64,000 nucleotides of DNA, taken from positions 62,001-126,000 of the forward strand of contig CAMDBT010000002.1 of NCBI GenBank assembly GCA_945889475.1, in the 5' to 3' direction. The position numbers and the translations under genes were made by a program. Shown in pieces: positions 62,233-64,000 of the stretch. Position 1 is the stretch's first letter. Every line of letters begins with the position of its first letter. This stretch comes from Bifidobacterium breve. GTDB taxonomy: Bacteria; Actinomycetota; Thermoleophilia; Solirubrobacterales; Solirubrobacteraceae. The notes below the pieces were generated by a model. The model was given only the letters and a program-made list of their open reading frames with translations, made no database searches and was not told the origin of the DNA.

Positions 62233-62238
62233 TAGGAT
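62233..62238 (+). promoter_or_regulatory. Putative leaderless -10 (TAGGAT)
   Basis: TAGGAT lies 8 bases before the GTG at 62247 and points to that start instead of the TTG at 62238. Confidence 0.45.
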
Positions 62239-62246
62239 TGCGAGCC

Positions 62247-62477
62247 GTGCTCTTCTTCGTGATCTTCCAGCAGGCTCCAACCTTGCTGATCGTGGTGCTA
62301 GCGGTGATCGTCTGGTTGGCGATCATCGAGGTTCGCGGACAGAAGGACATGCCTCTGCTCCAGCAGGTCTGGTGGGTTCTGTTCGTGGCTCTGCTGAACT
62401 TCGTTGGCCTGATCATCTTGCGCGTCTACACCTACCGTCGAGCCAGAGGTGGCGATTCAACCGGGAAGGGCAGCTGA
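62247..62477 (+). CDS. Small two-helix membrane protein (PLDc_N-like)
   Basis: About 76 residues with two hydrophobic helices (VIFQQAPTLLIVVLAVIVWLAII and QQVWWVLFVALLNFVGLIILRVY) and a basic tail, the pattern of the PLDc_N (phospholipase D nuclease N-terminal) domain proteins. The function is unknown. It is divergent from the antiporter and its last 21 bases overlap the convergent PucR-type regulator. Confidence 0.65.
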   Translation: MLFFVIFQQAPTLLIVVLAVIVWLAIIEVRGQKDMPLLQQVWWVLFVALLNFVGLIILRVYTYRRARGGDSTGKGS

Positions 62478-64000
62478 GCTGCGCAGGAGGCCGCTGTTGA
62501 GGCGCACTAGCTTGACGGCCAGACTGAGTGCGAGCGGATCCTCACTTGCCAACGTCAGGCCGCTCAATGCCTCAATGCGAGCGAGTCGCTGGCGAAGCGT
62601 GTTGGGATGGACGTACAGCGCACGTGCGCTGGCGGTGATTCGCCGTCCTTCAGCGAGATACTGCTCCAACGTCAGCACCAGTTCGCTGCGCCGATGATGC
62701 TTCAGATCGTAATCGGCAACTCTCGCGACCGCGCGGTAGCGCTCGTCTTCGACGACCGTTTCGAGGTCTAGCTTGACGAGTAAGCGGTACGCACCGAGCA
62801 TTTCGTTGGGCACGACCCCGCCAGCGCGGTGGAGGTAGGCGGCGGCTTTAGCTGCGGACTCAGCCGCGTCGAGGTTCGCTGCACAATCTTCGAGGCCTTC
62901 GGAGACCGGTCCGAGTCCGATCGCCACTTGGTGTCGCAACGCAAGCGGCTCCAAGGAACGAACTAGGGCCGTGCCGTCGGAGCTGCTCGTAAGCGGTATT
63001 AGAAGCGTCAGCACAGAACCGCTCGTTTCACCTAACCCATCCGGCGCGATCAGCGCCAGGTCGGCCCGCAGCTCAGAGAGGCGCGGCAGGCTTCGCATCG
63101 AAGGCGACCGTGGTTCGACGCTTGGGTGAGCTCGACCGGACGTGACTGCAGGGAGCCTCGCCACGAGCAGCACGTGTGGCTGGCGAAGGTCGACCCCAAG
63201 CGCCGACGCGGTAGTGATCGCAACCGAGCTGTCGCTACGTCGAAACGCTTCGATCAGCTCACCGAAGCTGCCTTGTGACGCGAGCCGCTCGATCAGCGCT
63301 ATCCGTTCCAGCGCAATCGAGACGAGGTTTGCTAGTGCGCGGAGCAGCTCACGTTCCTCTTCCTGCCAGAACGCAATCGAACGGTCTGTAGCGACCAGCA
63401 GGCCGATCTGCTCGTCGCTAGCGCAGAGCGGCACCGTGACTTTCGTTGAACGTCCTTTAGCAACCGAGACGGTTCGCAGCCGCGTGTCGCCGTCAATTGC
63501 GATCGCCACCGCGTCGGCCGGCTGCTCCTCGTCGGCGCTGAGTTCGCAGGCGGCGAGCCTCATCTCTGAACGATCATCAACGTCGCTCCCGGGTGCCAGG
63601 TAGATCTGGCAGCTGGCGACCTCGAACAGATCTCGGACAGCGCCTACGGTGACGTCGCACAAGCTCGGTTCGTTGCCGCAGGCAGCAATCGACGCACTAA
63701 CTTCTGCCAGCGTCGTCAGCCTGCGCACGTGGCGTTGGGTCTCGGTATGGGTGCGTGCATTCTCGATCGCGCCGCCGATCAGAACACCGCTCGAGACCAA
63801 GAAATCAAGCACTTCGGGCTCGAATTCACGCGGCGCGATCGTATGCAGCGACATCACTCCGATGACGGACCGGTCGCGCCCGATTATTGGCGCCGCGACG
63901 AGCGATTGATAGCGCTGTTCTTCGAGCTCGGGGATCACTTTCATTCGCGGGTCGTCCATCGCTGCCTCGCGAATGAACTCGGCTTCGCCGGTCCGCGCCA
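62457..64000 (-). CDS. GAF and PucR-type helix-turn-helix regulator, N-terminus cut by window end
   Basis: At least 514 residues. The reading frame stays open past the ATG at 63959 to the window edge (ARTGEAEFIREAAMDDPRM), which is a GAF-domain segment, so the true start is outside. A second GAF-like domain follows (LTTLAEVSASIAACGNEPSLCDV). The C-terminus is a PucR/CdaR-type HTH (YHLHRAGG region; YVHPNTLRQRLARIEALSGL). It probably senses a small ligand and activates or represses nearby catabolic genes; the target is unknown. Confidence 0.88.
   Translation of the reverse strand, partial: ARTGEAEFIREAAMDDPRMKVIPELEEQRYQSLVAAPIIGRDRSVIGVMSLHTIAPREFEPEVLDFLVSSGVLIGGAIENARTHTETQRHVRRLTTLAEVSASIAACGNEPSLCDVTVGAVRDLFEVASCQIYLAPGSDVDDRSEMRLAACELSADEEQPADAVAIAIDGDTRLRTVSVAKGRSTKVTVPLCASDEQIGLLVATDRSIAFWQEEERELLRALANLVSIALERIALIERLASQGSFGELIEAFRRSDSSVAITTASALGVDLRQPHVLLVARLPAVTSGRAHPSVEPRSPSMRSLPRLSELRADLALIAPDGLGETSGSVLTLLIPLTSSSDGTALVRSLEPLALRHQVAIGLGPVSEGLEDCAANLDAAESAAKAAAYLHRAGGVVPNEMLGAYRLLVKLDLETVVEDERYRAVARVADYDLKHHRRSELVLTLEQYLAEGRRITASARALYVHPNTLRQRLARIEALSGLTLASEDPLALSLAVKLVRLNSGLLRSSAALPG

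Noticed and set aside
1-64000. Mobile elements, CRISPR arrays or prophage
   Set aside because: No transposase, integrase, direct-repeat array, phage gene or tRNA-linked attachment duplication was seen, and neighbouring genes keep the same GC-rich style.

Overview
This is a 64 kb, GC-rich, gene-dense stretch of a Gram-positive-type bacterial chromosome, most likely an actinobacterium and plausibly of the Thermoleophilia/Solirubrobacterales kind. That placement is inference. It rests on an AftD-like arabinofuranosyltransferase, a DUF1844 protein, a K+-independent H+-pyrophosphatase, paired CeoB/CeoC-like TrkA proteins, a PucR-type regulator and a four-subunit sarcosine oxidase. I saw no transposase, integrase, phage gene or CRISPR array. 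No gap between genes exceeds about 150 bases.

Layout. (1) 1-6.7 kb: the tail of an unidentified gene, a secreted clan GH-A-like glycosidase, uvrA, a hexapeptide-repeat acetyltransferase, and panC-panB on the minus strand. (2) 6.8-36.7 kb: a roughly 30 kb cell-surface glycan region. It has heptose-precursor genes (hddA-gmhA-gmhB), several GT4 and GT2 glycosyltransferases, a methyltransferase-GT2 fusion, a 1411-residue AftD-like enzyme, GT-C-like membrane proteins including a paralogous pair, two acyltransferase-3 proteins, two MOP-type flippases, an O-antigen-ligase/polymerase-like protein and four small methyltransferases. A family 4 uracil-DNA glycosylase sits inside it. (3) 36.8-42.5 kb: a tightly overlapping run of a small secreted protein, tsaE-tsaB-rimI-tsaD (t6A tRNA modification and ribosomal acetylation), a glutaredoxin-like protein, rex, a YbdK/GCS2 carboxylate-amine ligase and a DUF1844 protein. 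(4) 42.6-51.3 kb: hppA, a class III aminotransferase, then a potassium-type transport operon of two APC permeases with C-terminal USP domains, a two-helix small protein between them and two TrkA/RCK proteins, followed by tRNA-Gln(CUG). (5) 51.3-60.8 kb, minus strand: a GST-like protein, an HMG-CoA-lyase-like protein, a GntR/UTRA regulator, and one-carbon/sarcosine catabolism genes in the order soxD-soxA-soxG-soxB-fhs. (6) 60.9-64 kb: a cation/proton antiporter, a small PLDc_N-like membrane protein and a GAF/PucR-type regulator cut by the window end.

Two regulatory patterns stand out. First, about 18 genes that begin transcription units carry a TANNNT hexamer (mostly TAG-x-x-T) that ends 6-9 bases before the start codon. 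This is the geometry expected of leaderless mRNAs, and it also settles several start sites. Internal operon genes instead use NTGA overlaps or, in a few cases, a Shine-Dalgarno sequence. Second, the sox promoter contains a perfect match to the HutC-type GntR operator (GT-n-TA-n-TA-n-AC), with a 7/8 match just upstream of fhs. This suggests that the GntR regulator next to fhs controls sarcosine/one-carbon metabolism.

How the surface-glycan genes may work together (inference): the GT2 enzymes would make polyprenyl-phosphate sugars used by the GT-C membrane proteins, GT4 enzymes would build lipid-linked units in the cytoplasm, the flippases would move them, the ligase/polymerase would join them, and AftD-like, acyltransferase-3 and methyltransferase proteins would decorate the product.
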